The notes beneath the pieces are model-generated. The model saw only the letters and a list, made by a program, of their open reading frames with translations, was not told where the DNA came from and searched no databases. A stretch of DNA of 64,000 nucleotides from Blastocatellia bacterium. Its GTDB lineage: Bacteria; Acidobacteriota; Blastocatellia; Chloracidobacteriales; JADJPF01. The position numbers and the translations under genes were made by a program. Numbering within the stretch: position 1 is the stretch's first letter; every line of letters begins with the position of its first letter. The DNA lies in assembly GCA_025057015.1 (NCBI GenBank), contig JANWYG010000008.1, positions 214,722 through 278,721 on the forward strand, written 5' to 3'. Below, piece by piece: positions 9,269 to 19,271 of the stretch.

Positions 9269-10621
9269 ATGTTCAAGAAAGTACTTATAGCCAATCGCGG
9301 TGAGATAGCTTGTCGTATCATTTGGGCTTGTAAGGAGCTGGGAATAAAGACGGTAGCTGTGCACTCAGAAGCTGATGCGGACGCTCTTCATGTACGCTTT
9401 GCTGATGATGCTGTCTGTATAGGGCCTGCTCCAAGCGCAAAGAGCTATCTGAATATACCAGCGGTGATAAGCGCTGCTGAGATAAAAAATGTCGATGCTA
9501 TACATCCCGGCTATGGTTTTCTTTCTGAAAATGCTCACTTTGCCGAAGTCTGCAAAGCCTGTAACATAACCTTCATAGGCCCGCCACCAGAGGCTATCAG
9601 AACCATGGGGGATAAAGCAGCGGCAAAGAAGGCTATGAAAGAGGCAGGCTTACCGTTGCTACCTGGCAGTGATGGTGTCGTAGAAACCGAGGAAGAAGCG
9701 CTTAAGATAGCTGATGAAATAGGGTATCCGGTGATTATAAAGGCCTCTGCTGGTGGAGGGGGCCGTGGAATGCGTATTGTTAGATCGGGCAAAGAGCTTG
9801 TCAATGCCTTTCATACGGCTCGACATGAGGCAGGAGCAGCTTTTGCTGACCCTAGCGTGTACATAGAAAAATACTTGGAAAATCCTCGTCATATCGAGTT
9901 TCAGATTCTAGCTGATAGCCATGGCAATGTTGTACATCTCGGCGAACGTGAATGTTCCATACAGCGCCGCCATCAGAAGTTGATAGAAGAAGCTCCCTCA
10001 CCATTGATGACTGCCGAGGCTCGCTCACGCGTAGGTGATCTTGTAGCTAAGGCCTGTAAGGCTATAGGTTATGTCAACGCTGGCACTGTGGAAATGCTGT
10101 TTGACAACGACTTAAACTTCTATTTTATGGAGATGAACACCAGGATTCAGGTAGAGCATCCTGTTACAGAATTGGTGACAGGTATAGACCTCGTGCAAAA
10201 TCAGATCCGTATAGCGGCAGGCGAGCGGTTACCTTTTACTCAGCAGGAGATAGAGTTAAGAGGACATGCTATCGAATGTAGAATAAATGCTGAGCATCCG
10301 GAAAAGTTCACGCCTAGTCCGGGGCTGATTACTGCCTTGAACTTGCCTGGAGGGCCTGGTGTGCGTGTTGATACGGCGATCTATCCAGGTTATACTGTCC
10401 CACCTTACTATGACTCTATGATAGCAAAGCTAATAGTGCATGCCGAAAGCAGGGAGAGGGCAATAGCTAGAATGCGTCGCGCTCTTGAATCGATGGTAGT
10501 AGAGGGAATAAAGACCACTATCCCTCTTCACCAGAGGATCATTGATGATCCCGTGTTTCGAAGTGGAGCGCTTTCTACCCACTTTATGGAGCGGTTCTTA
10601 AAACGTTCAGATAATCTCTGA
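9269..10621 (+). CDS. accC: Biotin carboxylase subunit of acetyl-CoA carboxylase
   Basis: ATP-grasp enzyme that carboxylates biotin on AccB with bicarbonate. Seen in order: the N-terminal fold beginning [27 protein letters not shown], the ATP-grasp lid [13 protein letters not shown] near residue 165, the [13 protein letters not shown] region, and the catalytic [15 protein letters not shown] segment. Length 450 matches standalone AccC, with no fused carboxyltransferase. The last 15 bases overlap the tail of the convergent amidotransferase gene. Confidence 0.97.
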   Translation: MFKKVLIANRGEIACRIIWACKELGIKTVAVHSEADADALHVRFADDAVCIGPAPSAKSYLNIPAVISAAEIKNVDAIHPGYGFLSENAHFAEVCKACNITFIGPPPEAIRTMGDKAAAKKAMKEAGLPLLPGSDGVVETEEEALKIADEIGYPVIIKASAGGGGRGMRIVRSGKELVNAFHTARHEAGAAFADPSVYIEKYLENPRHIEFQILADSHGNVVHLGERECSIQRRHQKLIEEAPSPLMTAEARSRVGDLVAKACKAIGYVNAGTVEMLFDNDLNFYFMEMNTRIQVEHPVTELVTGIDLVQNQIRIAAGERLPFTQQEIELRGHAIECRINAEHPEKFTPSPGLITALNLPGGPGVRVDTAIYPGYTVPPYYDSMIAKLIVHAESRERAIARMRRALESMVVEGIKTTIPLHQRIIDDPVFRSGALSTHFMERFLKRSDNL

Positions 10622-11494
10622 TTCATCGGATTCTATCTGATGTTCTTCGCCGGTAAAGTGATCGAACGCTCTAGCTAGAAATTTTGGTAGGATAGTCTTT
10701 CTGGTTTTTTGCACTCTGTCTTCGGAACGGAGGCTTGCAAGCATTTTATTAAACAGTTCTTCTCCGTTCATTGCCAAAATTTCGGGCTGTTTTTCTGGAT
10801 CTAGGAAGTTCCTGAGTACGCTCTCTGAGTCTGCTTCGGGATGAAACTGAGTTGCTTTGAACTCCTGGCCTATTGATAGCGCCATTACAGCTTTACCTTT
10901 GAGGCCGTTGCGACTTTCTATGGCGAGAACTTTGGCACCTAGTTTCTCTAAGACCGAATAATCGGGATTGACTACTTGGTAGTTTCTGCGTTCAAAGGCA
11001 AAGAACCTATCTGCAAGGTCTTTCAGCAGGTATGACTGTGTTCCTTCTTGTGTAGGATATACCGGCATTATTCCGTATATTGGGCGTGGAGCTGGCGTTA
11101 CTTCTGCGAAGCCGAACTTATTGGTCATTACCTGTAATGAATGGCAGATGGCAAAGAAGTAGGTCTTTTTCTTCTTTGTCAAGTTGTGCTCAAGGACGTC
11201 GTCAAGAAGTCGGTAATATTTTGGTTCCCAAGCTCGGCCAGCACCGTCAAAGGGCGACCCAGGGCCGCCGCTCGATATGTAGATATCGAAGGTATGATTC
11301 GGTACTTCGTCTTTGTCCCTTACTGCGAAGTGTTCTACTTTTATTTCCACTTGGCTGGCGGAATCAGAGTTCCAGTTAATTACTGCTTCTTTTAGGATCT
11401 CGTTGATGCACCGGATACCCTGATTCTTGTATCCGGCATTCATGTCGAGTACTGCCACTGAAATGAAATATTTTTTAGTGACGAAATTTGACAT
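10607..11494 (-). CDS. Class I glutamine amidotransferase-like protein
   Basis: A protein of 295 residues from ATG 11494. The GATase fold is visible: [10 protein letters not shown] (oxyanion strand), the nucleophile elbow [10 protein letters not shown] with the likely catalytic Cys, and FHPEAD with the His/Glu of the triad. The elbow departs from the usual G-x-C-x-G-H/Q, so the substrate is unclear. The C-terminal 60 residues are charged and outside the domain. The frame extends 18 residues upstream, but [10 protein letters not shown] fits a start better. It is transcribed divergently from thiE (38 bases between starts) and convergently overlaps accC. I cannot name the partner synthase. Confidence 0.75.
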   Translation of the reverse strand: MSNFVTKKYFISVAVLDMNAGYKNQGIRCINEILKEAVINWNSDSASQVEIKVEHFAVRDKDEVPNHTFDIYISSGGPGSPFDGAGRAWEPKYYRLLDDVLEHNLTKKKKTYFFAICHSLQVMTNKFGFAEVTPAPRPIYGIMPVYPTQEGTQSYLLKDLADRFFAFERRNYQVVNPDYSVLEKLGAKVLAIESRNGLKGKAVMALSIGQEFKATQFHPEADSESVLRNFLDPEKQPEILAMNGEELFNKMLASLRSEDRVQKTRKTILPKFLARAFDHFTGEEHQIESDESEII

Positions 11495-11532
11495 AGCAAA
11501 TACAATAATTATGTTGGGATTATTAGATTTTA

Positions 11533-12183
11533 ATGAAACCGAAGGCATTTGAAAATGTTTTGTTGTATGCCATAACTGATCGCCGGCTTAGTGGCAAGTC
11601 TCATGCGGAGATAGTAGATCTGCTGGTGAGAGGTGGCTGTCGATTGATCCAGCTGCGTGAGAAAACTATGCTGCTTGAGGAGTTTCGCAAAGATGCTCAG
11701 GAAGCGGTTAAAGTGGCGAAGCGTTTTGGTGCAACTGTGATCATAAACGACTATGTGGAGCTGGTAGCAGAGCTTGGTGCTGCAGGTGTACATCTTGGTC
11801 AGGATGATACTGACGTGCTACGAGCGCGCAGTTTGCTTGGCAAAGAAGCGCTGATAGGACTATCGACTCATTCATTAGAGCAGGCGCTGTGTGCAGAGCA
11901 GTTGCCGGTGGACTATATAGCAGTAGGTCCTATCTATGGTAGCTCTACCAAACCTGAAGCTTGTATCGAGGGTGACGGGTTAGAGCTGCTTCGTAGAGTT
12001 AGGCCTAGGGTTAAAAAGCCGATAGTAGCTATAGGAGGAATTACGGCTGCTAAAGCTCGCGACGTGTTGTCAGCAGGAGCAGATCTAGTGGCTATGATCT
12101 CAGAGCTTATGCGCTGTGAGGATTTATCTTCGCAGGTGATAAAAGTTTTGGAGGCTTTGCACTCTTATAATATGACTGAGTAG
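11533..12183 (+). CDS. thiE: Thiamine phosphate synthase
   Basis: Joins the thiazole phosphate and HMP-pyrophosphate to make thiamine monophosphate. The TIM-barrel family marks are present: LYAITDRRL, LIQLREKTM, VIINDYVELV, GVHLGQDD, IGLSTHS, YIAVGPIYGSSTKP (phosphate loop) and VAIGGIT near residue 168. Length 216 is normal. No other thiamine gene is near. ATG 11533 is used; the ribosome-binding site is weak in this short divergent region. The next gene, pilT, follows after 11 bases. Confidence 0.93.
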   Translation: MKPKAFENVLLYAITDRRLSGKSHAEIVDLLVRGGCRLIQLREKTMLLEEFRKDAQEAVKVAKRFGATVIINDYVELVAELGAAGVHLGQDDTDVLRARSLLGKEALIGLSTHSLEQALCAEQLPVDYIAVGPIYGSSTKPEACIEGDGLELLRRVRPRVKKPIVAIGGITAAKARDVLSAGADLVAMISELMRCEDLSSQVIKVLEALHSYNMTE

Positions 12184-12194
12184 GAGGCGAAAAG

Positions 12195-13376
12195 ATGAGT
12201 TTCTTTGACATTACACCTCTCATAGAGAAGATGCTAGCTGTTGGAGAGAACATAAGTGACCTCAACTTTTCAGTAGGTAGGCCGCCGCAGGTGGAGATTA
12301 ACGGTAAGCTTACGCCGGTGGAGATAAAAGGATTGAGGACACTTACGCCGTATCATACTGAAATAATAGCTATGTCTCTTATTTCAGGAAATACGGATGC
12401 AGCAGAGAAACTTTTGAAGACTGGTTCTACGGATCTCTCGTTTGCTATACATCAGAAGACGCGCTTTCGCGTGAACATATTTTCCCAGCGTGGAACATAT
12501 TGCATAGTGATGCGCGTAATTCCGACCGAGATACCTACTATAGAATCACTAAAACTACCACCTCAGTTAGGAGAGATATCCCATCTCAAGAATGGAATAG
12601 TCTTGCTGACTGGGCCTACTGGATCTGGAAAATCTTCTACGCTAGCTGCAATAATTGACAAGATAAACCGTGAGAAGCACTATCATATAGTTACAATAGA
12701 GGATCCCATAGAGTTTCTACATACACACAAAAATTGCACTATAAATCAGCGTGAGCTTGGCAGTGATACTCCGTCATTTGCTTTGGCATTGCGCGCTGCT
12801 CTCCGGCAAGCACCAAAGGTAATCCTTGTCGGTGAGATGCGTGACCTAGAGACCACGGAGATTGCGCTCGAAGCTTCTGAGACCGGACACTTGGTGATGT
12901 CGACACTGCATACTACGGATGCTTCTAAGACCGTAGATCGTATCATCGGCCTCTATCCTAAGAATGAGGAGCATATTATTCGCGTGAGACTCGCACAGGC
13001 ATTTAGATACATTATTTCTCAGCGGTTGATTCCGCGGGCTGATGGCCGTGGCCGCATTGCGGCGGTTGAAATACTCAAATCTACACCTCGAACTCGTGAG
13101 TATATCGAAAAGGGTGAAAGTGAAGGAAAGACCCTGCTGGACGCTATGAATGACGGTGAACTTGAAGGCATGCAGCACTTCGATCAGGTAATAGAGCGCT
13201 ATATAAGGGAGGGGATAATTACTCGTGAAGATGGACTTGCTTTTGCTACTAACCCGAGCAACTTGCAACTGCGTCTGTCAGGCCTTGGAGCATCGGCAGA
13301 TTTCATAGTCGGTGGGCAGGATGTCTCGCACAGGGCCGAAGCTGTTGGATCTATGAGAAGTCTTATAGAGAGGTAG
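12195..13376 (+). CDS. pilT: Type IV pilus retraction ATPase (PilT/PilU family)
   Basis: Hexameric secretion ATPase that powers pilus retraction and twitching. The N-terminal PAS-like part holds SDLNFSVGRPP, and the RecA-like part has Walker A GPTGSGKSST (about residues 140-149), an Asp box near IVTIEDPIEF, Walker B VILVGEMRDLET, and the His box GHLVMSTLHT. The C-terminus lacks the exact AIRNLI motif of PilT, so it could be a PilU-like paralogue. Length 393 is slightly long. An AGGAGG site precedes ATG 12195. It is paired with the next gene, 3 bases downstream. Confidence 0.9.
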   Translation: MSFFDITPLIEKMLAVGENISDLNFSVGRPPQVEINGKLTPVEIKGLRTLTPYHTEIIAMSLISGNTDAAEKLLKTGSTDLSFAIHQKTRFRVNIFSQRGTYCIVMRVIPTEIPTIESLKLPPQLGEISHLKNGIVLLTGPTGSGKSSTLAAIIDKINREKHYHIVTIEDPIEFLHTHKNCTINQRELGSDTPSFALALRAALRQAPKVILVGEMRDLETTEIALEASETGHLVMSTLHTTDASKTVDRIIGLYPKNEEHIIRVRLAQAFRYIISQRLIPRADGRGRIAAVEILKSTPRTREYIEKGESEGKTLLDAMNDGELEGMQHFDQVIERYIREGIITREDGLAFATNPSNLQLRLSGLGASADFIVGGQDVSHRAEAVGSMRSLIER

Positions 13377-13379
13377 GCT

Positions 13380-14135
13380 ATGAATACGACGTGTCCACAA
13401 TGTGGCTTTGATGTTTTCATCGACGACACTCAGGTACCTCCCTATGCATTCAATATAGAGTGTCCACGTTGCCGCAAGACTATTACTGTGACTCCACCAC
13501 CTAAACCCCAACCCTCGCTCAGGGTGGGTGAGCAGACACGCACTCAGTATATGGGATCACCAGCGACTAGCTCTTTCTCATCAAGTGATGGAACTGCTAC
13601 GCCAAGCGATCCTATGCAGATGATGATGCAGCTGATGCAGATGATGATGGCTGGAATGGGAGCGCCTCAGAGCGGAGCAAAGGACAAGAATTTCATGGCA
13701 TCATGGCAAAGAAAGCGTGCTGTCATTTGCTGCGCCGATGCTAATCAGCGCTCTGTTATCGAGCAAGTTCTGGGAGAGGCTGGTGTAGAGACTGAAGTGG
13801 CTCAGTCTTCCGGACAGGCAATAGAGATAATGCAGGATCATAAAGTTGACTACGTTATCCTTGATCCACAATTTGATGCTGCACGACAGGGGGGAATAGC
13901 TGTACTTAGATACGTGAACTCGCTGATGCCGAAGTATAGAAGGCGGATATACGTAGTGCTGGTCTCGCCGCAGGTCAAGACTTTGGATACTTACATGGCA
14001 TTTCTGAACTGTGTCAATTTGACGGTTAATGCAGATGATGTAGAGTCATTGCCAGGCATTTTGCAGAAAAGTCTCAAAGACTTTAATGAACTTTATCGAC
14101 CTTTATACGAAGCGGCGTCGATGACCCCACTGTAG
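13380..14135 (+). CDS. Zinc-ribbon protein with degenerate receiver domain
   Basis: A 251-residue protein in three parts. Residues 5-33 form an MJ0042-type zinc finger (CPQC and CPRC). Residues about 75-105 are methionine-rich (QMMMQLMQMMMAGMG). Residues about 115-250 resemble a response-regulator receiver: an early Asp in CCADANQ and a possible phospho-acceptor Asp in YVILDPQFD, but the conserved Lys near the end is not evident. It starts 3 bases after pilT, so a role in pilus control is likely by context. Its 3' end overlaps the uvrA tail by 43 bases. The function is not known. Confidence 0.75.
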   Translation: MNTTCPQCGFDVFIDDTQVPPYAFNIECPRCRKTITVTPPPKPQPSLRVGEQTRTQYMGSPATSSFSSSDGTATPSDPMQMMMQLMQMMMAGMGAPQSGAKDKNFMASWQRKRAVICCADANQRSVIEQVLGEAGVETEVAQSSGQAIEIMQDHKVDYVILDPQFDAARQGGIAVLRYVNSLMPKYRRRIYVVLVSPQVKTLDTYMAFLNCVNLTVNADDVESLPGILQKSLKDFNELYRPLYEAASMTPL

Positions 14136-16894
14136 GCCGCCAGATACTTGCCAGTATGGGAGGCTTTGGCTGCAGCTATCTGTTCCGGCGTTCCGGTTGC
14201 TACTACATAGCCCCCCTTATCACCGCCCTCGGGGCCAAGGTCTACTATCCAGTCAGCAGCACTTATGACAGCTAGATTGTGTTCTATTACTATCAAGGAG
14301 GCTCCAGCTTCTAGGAGTCGCTCAAAAGCAGTAAGCAGTTTGTTTATGTCGTCAAAATGCAGTCCTGTGGTAGGCTCGTCAAAGATGAATAGCGGACTTG
14401 CACCAGCGGATATTGTTAAATAGGAAGCTAGTTTCAAGCGCTGAGCTTCTCCACCGGACAAAGTAGTAGCCGACTGACCTAGGCGGAGGTAGCCTAAACC
14501 TACTGCGTCTAAAAGGCTTAGCCGGGAGGTGATTTTGGAGCTGGCATGGAAAAATGTCAGTGCTTCGGTTACGGTCATGTTGAGCACGTCGTTTATGTTT
14601 TTGTTTTTATAAGTAACTTCGAGTACCGACTTTTTGAACCTTGTCCCGTCGCACTCTTCGCAGATGAGATCTACATCTGCGAGAAATTGCATTTCTACGG
14701 TTATTCTGCCATTACCTTCGCAGTTTTCGCATCTACCTCCGGGAACGTTGAAACTAAAGTGGCTAGCAGTAAGACCTCTCAGCTTTGCCTCGCGGGTAGA
14801 GGCAAAAAGGGCACGGATCGCATCATAGGCTTTGATATAGGTAACCGGATTTGACCGAGGAGTACGTCCTATTGGCGATTGGTCTACGACAATCACGTCT
14901 GAGACCTGCTCGCTACCTTCTATGCGGTCGCATCGGCCTACTTTGCCTTGCCATTCGCCGCGAAGTCGCTTTAGACCAGCATAAAGCACGTCATGTACAA
15001 GCGTAGATTTGCCAGAACCAGAAACACCAGTAACGCATATCATCATTCCAAGCGGTAACTCGACATCCACATTCTTGAGGTTGTGCTCTCGAGCTCCTCG
15101 GATGATTATCTTTCTGCTCGTAAGCCATCTGCGGGTCTTAGGTTGCCTTACCTGTAATTCGCTTCGTAAATATAGTCCTGTAAGTGAGCTGTCGTGCTTA
15201 TAGAGCTGCTCTACAGGGCCTTGAAAAGTAACACATCCTCCGTATTCGCCAGCACCAGGTCCAAGGTCTATAACGTAATCAGCAGCCTCTATCATTGCTG
15301 GGTCGTGCTCTACTACTACTACTGTGTTACCTATGTCTCTTAAGCGTTTGAGTAGTTGAATAAGCCGTGCTTCGTCTCTGGGATGAAGACCTATACTTGG
15401 TTCGTCTAACACGTATAGCGTGCCTACAAGTGCTGAACCTAGGTTTGTAGCAAGCTGAATTCTTTGTGATTCTCCACCGGAAAGCGTGCTTGCGAGCCTA
15501 TCTAGCGTTAGGTAATCCAGGCCTACGTCTATGAGGAATCTGAGTCTGCGGCGAATCTCTTCAAGTAGCCTGCTTGCTATAGCTAGATCTTGTTTGTCTA
15601 GGTGTAGCAGGTCGAAAAACGTCGCCGCTTGCGAAACTGTCATGGCAGCTATTTCATCTATGCTTAAACCGGCAATTTTGACCAATCTGGCTTCACGTCT
15701 TAGTCTTTTGCCGTTGCAGTCTGGGCAAGTGGTATAGCCGCGATATTTACTGAGCAGTACTCGAATATGCAACTTATACTTTTTACTTTCTAGTTTACGA
15801 AAGAACCCTCTTATCCCGCGGTAGTCTTCTGCTCCGTTGATTACCATTTGCCGATGTTCTTCGGGGAGATTCTTGAAGGGTTTATCAAGGGCAATACCTG
15901 TTCTTCTACAGAAATTTTTTAGTTCATTTATGTCATCTTGGAACTGAGGTTTGGTAAGAGGTTCTATAGCGCCAGCTGCGATGCTGAGCTCCGGATTTGG
16001 AATGACAAGATCTAAATCTATGTCGATGATATTGCCAAATCCTTGGCAGGTAGGACAGGCACCAAGCGGATTGTTAAAGGAAAACAGTATCGGTTCAGGG
16101 TTAAGGTAGCTAATAGAACACTGTTTGCACTCGAATCTTGAGCTAAAAGCCAGGTGCTTTACCGGTTTACGGCTTTTGTCGAGGACGAATATATGTGCCT
16201 CACCGTTTGCTTGTTTATAGCAGATTTCTAGTGAGTCAATTAATCGGCTTTTATCTTTGGAATCTATCGTCAATCTGTCGACTATGACATATGTATCTAT
16301 TAAGTCTTGATAAGGATAGTCGTCGAGATTTGTCAGATGAATTATTTGACCGTTTCTAAGGAGACGTACAAATCCTTTTTGCATGAATTCTATCAGGCGG
16401 GCCTTAGGACTTAGATTATTTTCGTCGGCGTTGGCAGGGAACGATATGTACACTGTATTTTCTGGTAGCAGTTGATCAGCTATTGTTTGTGGCGAGTCGC
16501 ACCGCACTATTTGATTACAGCTATAGCAGACGGTTTTACCTATTCTGGAGAAGAGTAGCCTCAGGTAGTCATATATTTCAGTTTGGGTAGCTACCGTAGA
16601 ACGAGGATTTCTGACCGAGTTTTTTTGCCTGATGGCTATTGCTGGACATAGTCCCAGGATATCATCTACTTCGGGCTTATCTATACGTTCTAGGAACTGT
16701 CTTGCATAGGAAGAAAGCGACTCTATGTACCTTCTTTGTCCTTCGGCGTATAGTGTTTCGAAAGCCAGAGAGGATTTGCCTGAGCCAGATACGCCGGTAA
16801 TTACAGTAAGCTTATTAAGAGGTATTTCAACACTAATATTTTTGAGGTTATTAGTCCTAGCTCCCCGGACAGAGATAGCAAGGGTATCTTGCAT
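14093..16894 (-). CDS. uvrA: Excinuclease ABC subunit A
   Basis: DNA damage sensor of nucleotide excision repair, which loads UvrB. At 933 residues it has the standard two-ABC layout: first Walker [11 protein letters not shown] (about 34-43), a zinc module with CPTCQGFG and CPDCNGKRL, signature [12 protein letters not shown], then second Walker [19 protein letters not shown] and CEECDGTR zinc cysteines, signature [12 protein letters not shown], and Walker [12 protein letters not shown]. It lies 75 bases downstream of rplS on the same strand. Its end overlaps the convergent zinc-ribbon gene. Confidence 0.97.
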   Translation of the reverse strand: MQDTLAISVRGARTNNLKNISVEIPLNKLTVITGVSGSGKSSLAFETLYAEGQRRYIESLSSYARQFLERIDKPEVDDILGLCPAIAIRQKNSVRNPRSTVATQTEIYDYLRLLFSRIGKTVCYSCNQIVRCDSPQTIADQLLPENTVYISFPANADENNLSPKARLIEFMQKGFVRLLRNGQIIHLTNLDDYPYQDLIDTYVIVDRLTIDSKDKSRLIDSLEICYKQANGEAHIFVLDKSRKPVKHLAFSSRFECKQCSISYLNPEPILFSFNNPLGACPTCQGFGNIIDIDLDLVIPNPELSIAAGAIEPLTKPQFQDDINELKNFCRRTGIALDKPFKNLPEEHRQMVINGAEDYRGIRGFFRKLESKKYKLHIRVLLSKYRGYTTCPDCNGKRLRREARLVKIAGLSIDEIAAMTVSQAATFFDLLHLDKQDLAIASRLLEEIRRRLRFLIDVGLDYLTLDRLASTLSGGESQRIQLATNLGSALVGTLYVLDEPSIGLHPRDEARLIQLLKRLRDIGNTVVVVEHDPAMIEAADYVIDLGPGAGEYGGCVTFQGPVEQLYKHDSSLTGLYLRSELQVRQPKTRRWLTSRKIIIRGAREHNLKNVDVELPLGMMICVTGVSGSGKSTLVHDVLYAGLKRLRGEWQGKVGRCDRIEGSEQVSDVIVVDQSPIGRTPRSNPVTYIKAYDAIRALFASTREAKLRGLTASHFSFNVPGGRCENCEGNGRITVEMQFLADVDLICEECDGTRFKKSVLEVTYKNKNINDVLNMTVTEALTFFHASSKITSRLSLLDAVGLGYLRLGQSATTLSGGEAQRLKLASYLTISAGASPLFIFDEPTTGLHFDDINKLLTAFERLLEAGASLIVIEHNLAVISAADWIVDLGPEGGDKGGYVVATGTPEQIAAAKASHTGKYLAAYSGVIDAASYKGR

Positions 16895-16923
16895 AATTGC
16901 TCTCGTCAGAAGCTACAAGCAGC

Positions 16924-16964
16924 CCTGCTTTTTAAAGGCAGGAAGACTTTCATAAAAATCTTCC
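16924..16964 (-). terminator. Overlapping hairpins between rplS and uvrA
   Basis: GGAAGA (16941-16946) pairs with TCTTCC (16959-16964), and CCTGC (16924-16928) pairs with GCAGG (16938-16942). The two stems overlap and cannot both form fully. There is no clear U-run, so this may be a weak terminator or attenuator rather than a full stop. Confidence 0.3.
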
Positions 16965-16969
16965 TCTCC

Positions 16970-17344
16970 TCACTTAGATTTTTTTGCTTCAGAGGGTCTA
17001 GTATCCAGTTCTCGTATACGCGCAGCTTTACCACGCAGTTTGCGTAGGTAGTAGAGTTTAGCGCGTCGGACACGCCCACGTCGTATGACGTCTATGTGAT
17101 CGATGATCGTGCCGTGTAGCGGGAAGATACGTTCTACACCTATGCCGAAGCTTACTTTTCTTACGGTTATAGTCTCGCGTACGCCGCTGTGTTTACGTGC
17201 TATAACGACGCCCTCGAAGGCCTGCAGCCGCTCTTTATCCCCTTCTTTGATACGAACGTGTACTCGGACGGTGTCTCCAGGACCGAATTCAGGTAATGGT
17301 CTAAGCTGCTGCTTTTCAATGTTCTCTATAAATGAGTTAATCAT
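16970..17344 (-). CDS. rplS: 50S ribosomal protein bL19
   Basis: L19 sits at the 30S-50S interface. The product from ATG 17344 is 124 residues: [13 protein letters not shown], then [61 protein letters not shown]. The frame reaches 22 residues further upstream, but GAGGTGAGT directly before 17344 and the family start fix this ATG. It is the last gene of the ffh-rpsP-khpA-rimM-trmD-rplS operon, 69 bases after trmD. Confidence 0.97.
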   Translation of the reverse strand: MINSFIENIEKQQLRPLPEFGPGDTVRVHVRIKEGDKERLQAFEGVVIARKHSGVRETITVRKVSFGIGVERIFPLHGTIIDHIDVIRRGRVRRAKLYYLRKLRGKAARIRELDTRPSEAKKSK

Positions 17345-17413
17345 ACTCACCTCTCTGAGATAAGGCGTTGCGAAAAGATGAATGATGCACGATTTATCAA
17401 GTTTTATCAACCT

Positions 17414-18145
17414 TTATTCACGGGTTTTCAGCGCAAGAAGGAAGAGCCTATCTTCTTCAGAGAGCGAAGCGGTTTTCAAGAGGTCAGGGCGGTTGCGTAG
17501 AGTCTTTTCTAGTGCTTTTTGGCGGCGCCAACGCGCAATCTCGGCATGGTTTCCACTTTGCAATACGGCAGGTACTTCAAGACCGCGGTAGATAGCCGGA
17601 CGGGTATAGACGGGACAGTCCAAGATACCTGTCGAAAAAGACTCGTTTCGTGTTGATTCATAGCGACCTACTGCACCTGGTATTAGTCGGACTACGGAGT
17701 CTATAATGACTAAAGCAGCAAACTCTCCTCCTGAAAGCACGTAATCGCCGATGGATACTTCTTCGTCGACCAAAGTTAGTACCCTTTCATCTACTCCTTC
17801 GTACCTGCCACATATGAGAACTATATGGGCATATTTAGAGAGGCGTTCGGCGTAGTTCTGGTCATAGCGCTTTCCTTGCGGGGTAAGCAGCACTACGAGC
17901 TTAGGTTCAGGGCTGTTGTGGGTGAGAAAATCGACCGCCCTGAAGATCGGTTCTGGTTTGAGTACCATACCTTCTCCCCCGCCAAAAGGTCGGTCATCAA
18001 CTGTCTTGTGTTTATCATGGGTAAAGTCGCGCAAGTTGTGCACGGCAATATTTACGAGGTTTTTTTGTCGTGCTCGTTTGAGAATTCCGAAGTTTAGAGT
18101 TTCGTCAAAGAGAGTCGGGAATATAGTCACTATGTCGATTTTCAT
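17414..18145 (-). CDS. trmD: tRNA (guanine-37-N1) methyltransferase
   Basis: Makes m1G37 in tRNAs to prevent frameshifting. It is a SPOUT-fold enzyme with a trefoil knot. Family marks: MKIDIVTIFPTLFD, DDRPFGGGEGMVLKPEP, the SAM-binding knot ICGRYEGVDER and EEVSIGDYVLSGGE. Length 243 is typical. Its start codon shares its first base with the last base of the rimM stop (1-base overlap), so translation is coupled. Operon order trmD after rimM is the common bacterial arrangement. Confidence 0.97.
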   Translation of the reverse strand: MKIDIVTIFPTLFDETLNFGILKRARQKNLVNIAVHNLRDFTHDKHKTVDDRPFGGGEGMVLKPEPIFRAVDFLTHNSPEPKLVVLLTPQGKRYDQNYAERLSKYAHIVLICGRYEGVDERVLTLVDEEVSIGDYVLSGGEFAALVIIDSVVRLIPGAVGRYESTRNESFSTGILDCPVYTRPAIYRGLEVPAVLQSGNHAEIARWRRQKALEKTLRNRPDLLKTASLSEEDRLFLLALKTRE

Positions 18146-18669
18146 CAGAGGCTAAGCAATCCCTCTGGGGGGCTGATTACTATGAGTTTTGCCGAAATAT
18201 CTACTTCTATACAGATAGCGCTGGCAAACGGGATGAGGTACTCCCGGTCTGAGCCTTTAACTACCAGGTTTGGCACCGAGCCCGTGGGCATCAGTGCTAT
18301 GACTTCTCCTATATATGATTTGTCTTCTTTCAGTACCTTGCAGCCTATCAGCTCGAACTCGTAGTAGGTATCTTCGGGTAGGTTAACCAGTTCTTCTTTT
18401 GGGATCTTAACTCTATAGCTGCGAAGCGTTTCTGCACTGCTACGATTGTTGTAGCCTGCAAATTTGAGGATTACCCGGCCTTTATGAAACCAAAAGCTTT
18501 CTAGCAAAGTCTTAGTTACCTGGCTACTACTAGTAGTAGAACACAGATAGACGCTTTTGACATTAGAGAACCTCTCTGGGAAGTCTGTCTCCAATTCTGC
18601 TATGACTTCGCCTTTGGTTCCATGGGGACGAACGATTCGGGCTATGCTGACTAGATCGTCTGGTGACAT
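18145..18669 (-). CDS. rimM: Ribosome maturation factor RimM
   Basis: Helps process 16S rRNA and assemble the 30S head around S19. The N-terminal RimM domain shows VSIARIVRPHGTKGEV, and the C-terminal PRC-barrel part shows LIGCKVLKEDKSYIGEV and VKGSDREYLIPF. Length 174 is usual. It lies 1 base after khpA and overlaps trmD by 1 base in the rpsP-khpA-rimM-trmD-rplS operon. Confidence 0.95.
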   Translation of the reverse strand: MSPDDLVSIARIVRPHGTKGEVIAELETDFPERFSNVKSVYLCSTTSSSQVTKTLLESFWFHKGRVILKFAGYNNRSSAETLRSYRVKIPKEELVNLPEDTYYEFELIGCKVLKEDKSYIGEVIALMPTGSVPNLVVKGSDREYLIPFASAICIEVDISAKLIVISPPEGLLSL

Positions 18670-18670
18670 T

Positions 18671-18910
18671 CTAGCCTAGGATCTCTAGCACGAAGCGTTT
18701 CTTGAACTTCATACCGGATGCTCCGAGCAGCGTGCGAATGGCACGAGCCGTACGACCTTGCTTACCTATTACTTTGCCTAGATCTGCCGCTGCTACTCTT
18801 AGTTCCAGTACGGTAGTCACTTCTCCTTCGATCTCTTTGACTTCTACTTGATCGGGGTTATCTACCAGAGCTTTTGAAATGGCTTCAACGAGATCTCTTA
18901 TCTCGCTCAT
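18671..18910 (-). CDS. khpA: KH-domain RNA-binding protein KhpA
   Basis: A 79-residue single type II KH domain. The GxxG loop is GKQG within [19 protein letters not shown], and the C-terminus [11 protein letters not shown] matches the family. KhpA proteins bind RNA, often with KhpB/Jag, and affect cell size and cell-wall regulation in Gram-positives. It lies between rpsP and rimM, its usual place. The 109-base gap to rpsP contains nothing I can identify. Confidence 0.92.
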   Translation of the reverse strand: MSEIRDLVEAISKALVDNPDQVEVKEIEGEVTTVLELRVAAADLGKVIGKQGRTARAIRTLLGASGMKFKKRFVLEILG

Positions 18911-19019
18911 AGTGAACTCCTACGCGCTTGCTTTCGAACTTAAACACCGCCTTCTTTTTCAGGCTAGCATCCCTAGCGAAAATATCAGAAATCTTGTCAG
19001 GTATCAACCTATAAAGCTC

Positions 19020-19262
19020 CTAAGAGAGCTGGTTGGCATACTGCTTGATGAGACTAGCTACGATGTCTGTAGGTTGAGCACCGTTTTTCTTCCAAAATTC
19101 TATGCGTTCTTGGTTGATCTTAAGTTTGTTGCTGTTGCAGGGATCGTAGTATCCCAGAATTTCGATAAATCGTCCGTCACGTTTTCCTCTTTTTTCAGCT
19201 ACTACTATCCGGTAAAAAGGACGTTTCTTTGCACCCATTCTGGTTAGTCTGATTGATAACAA
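19020..19262 (-). CDS. rpsP: 30S ribosomal protein bS16
   Basis: S16 is an early assembly protein of the 30S body. The 80-residue product begins [21 protein letters not shown] and has [12 protein letters not shown] and the [16 protein letters not shown] segment, all diagnostic. It starts 9 bases after ffh and has AGGAGGTAAA as ribosome-binding site. Second gene of the operon. Confidence 0.97.
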   Translation of the reverse strand: MLSIRLTRMGAKKRPFYRIVVAEKRGKRDGRFIEILGYYDPCNSNKLKINQERIEFWKKNGAQPTDIVASLIKQYANQLS

Positions 19263-19271
19263 CTTTACCTC

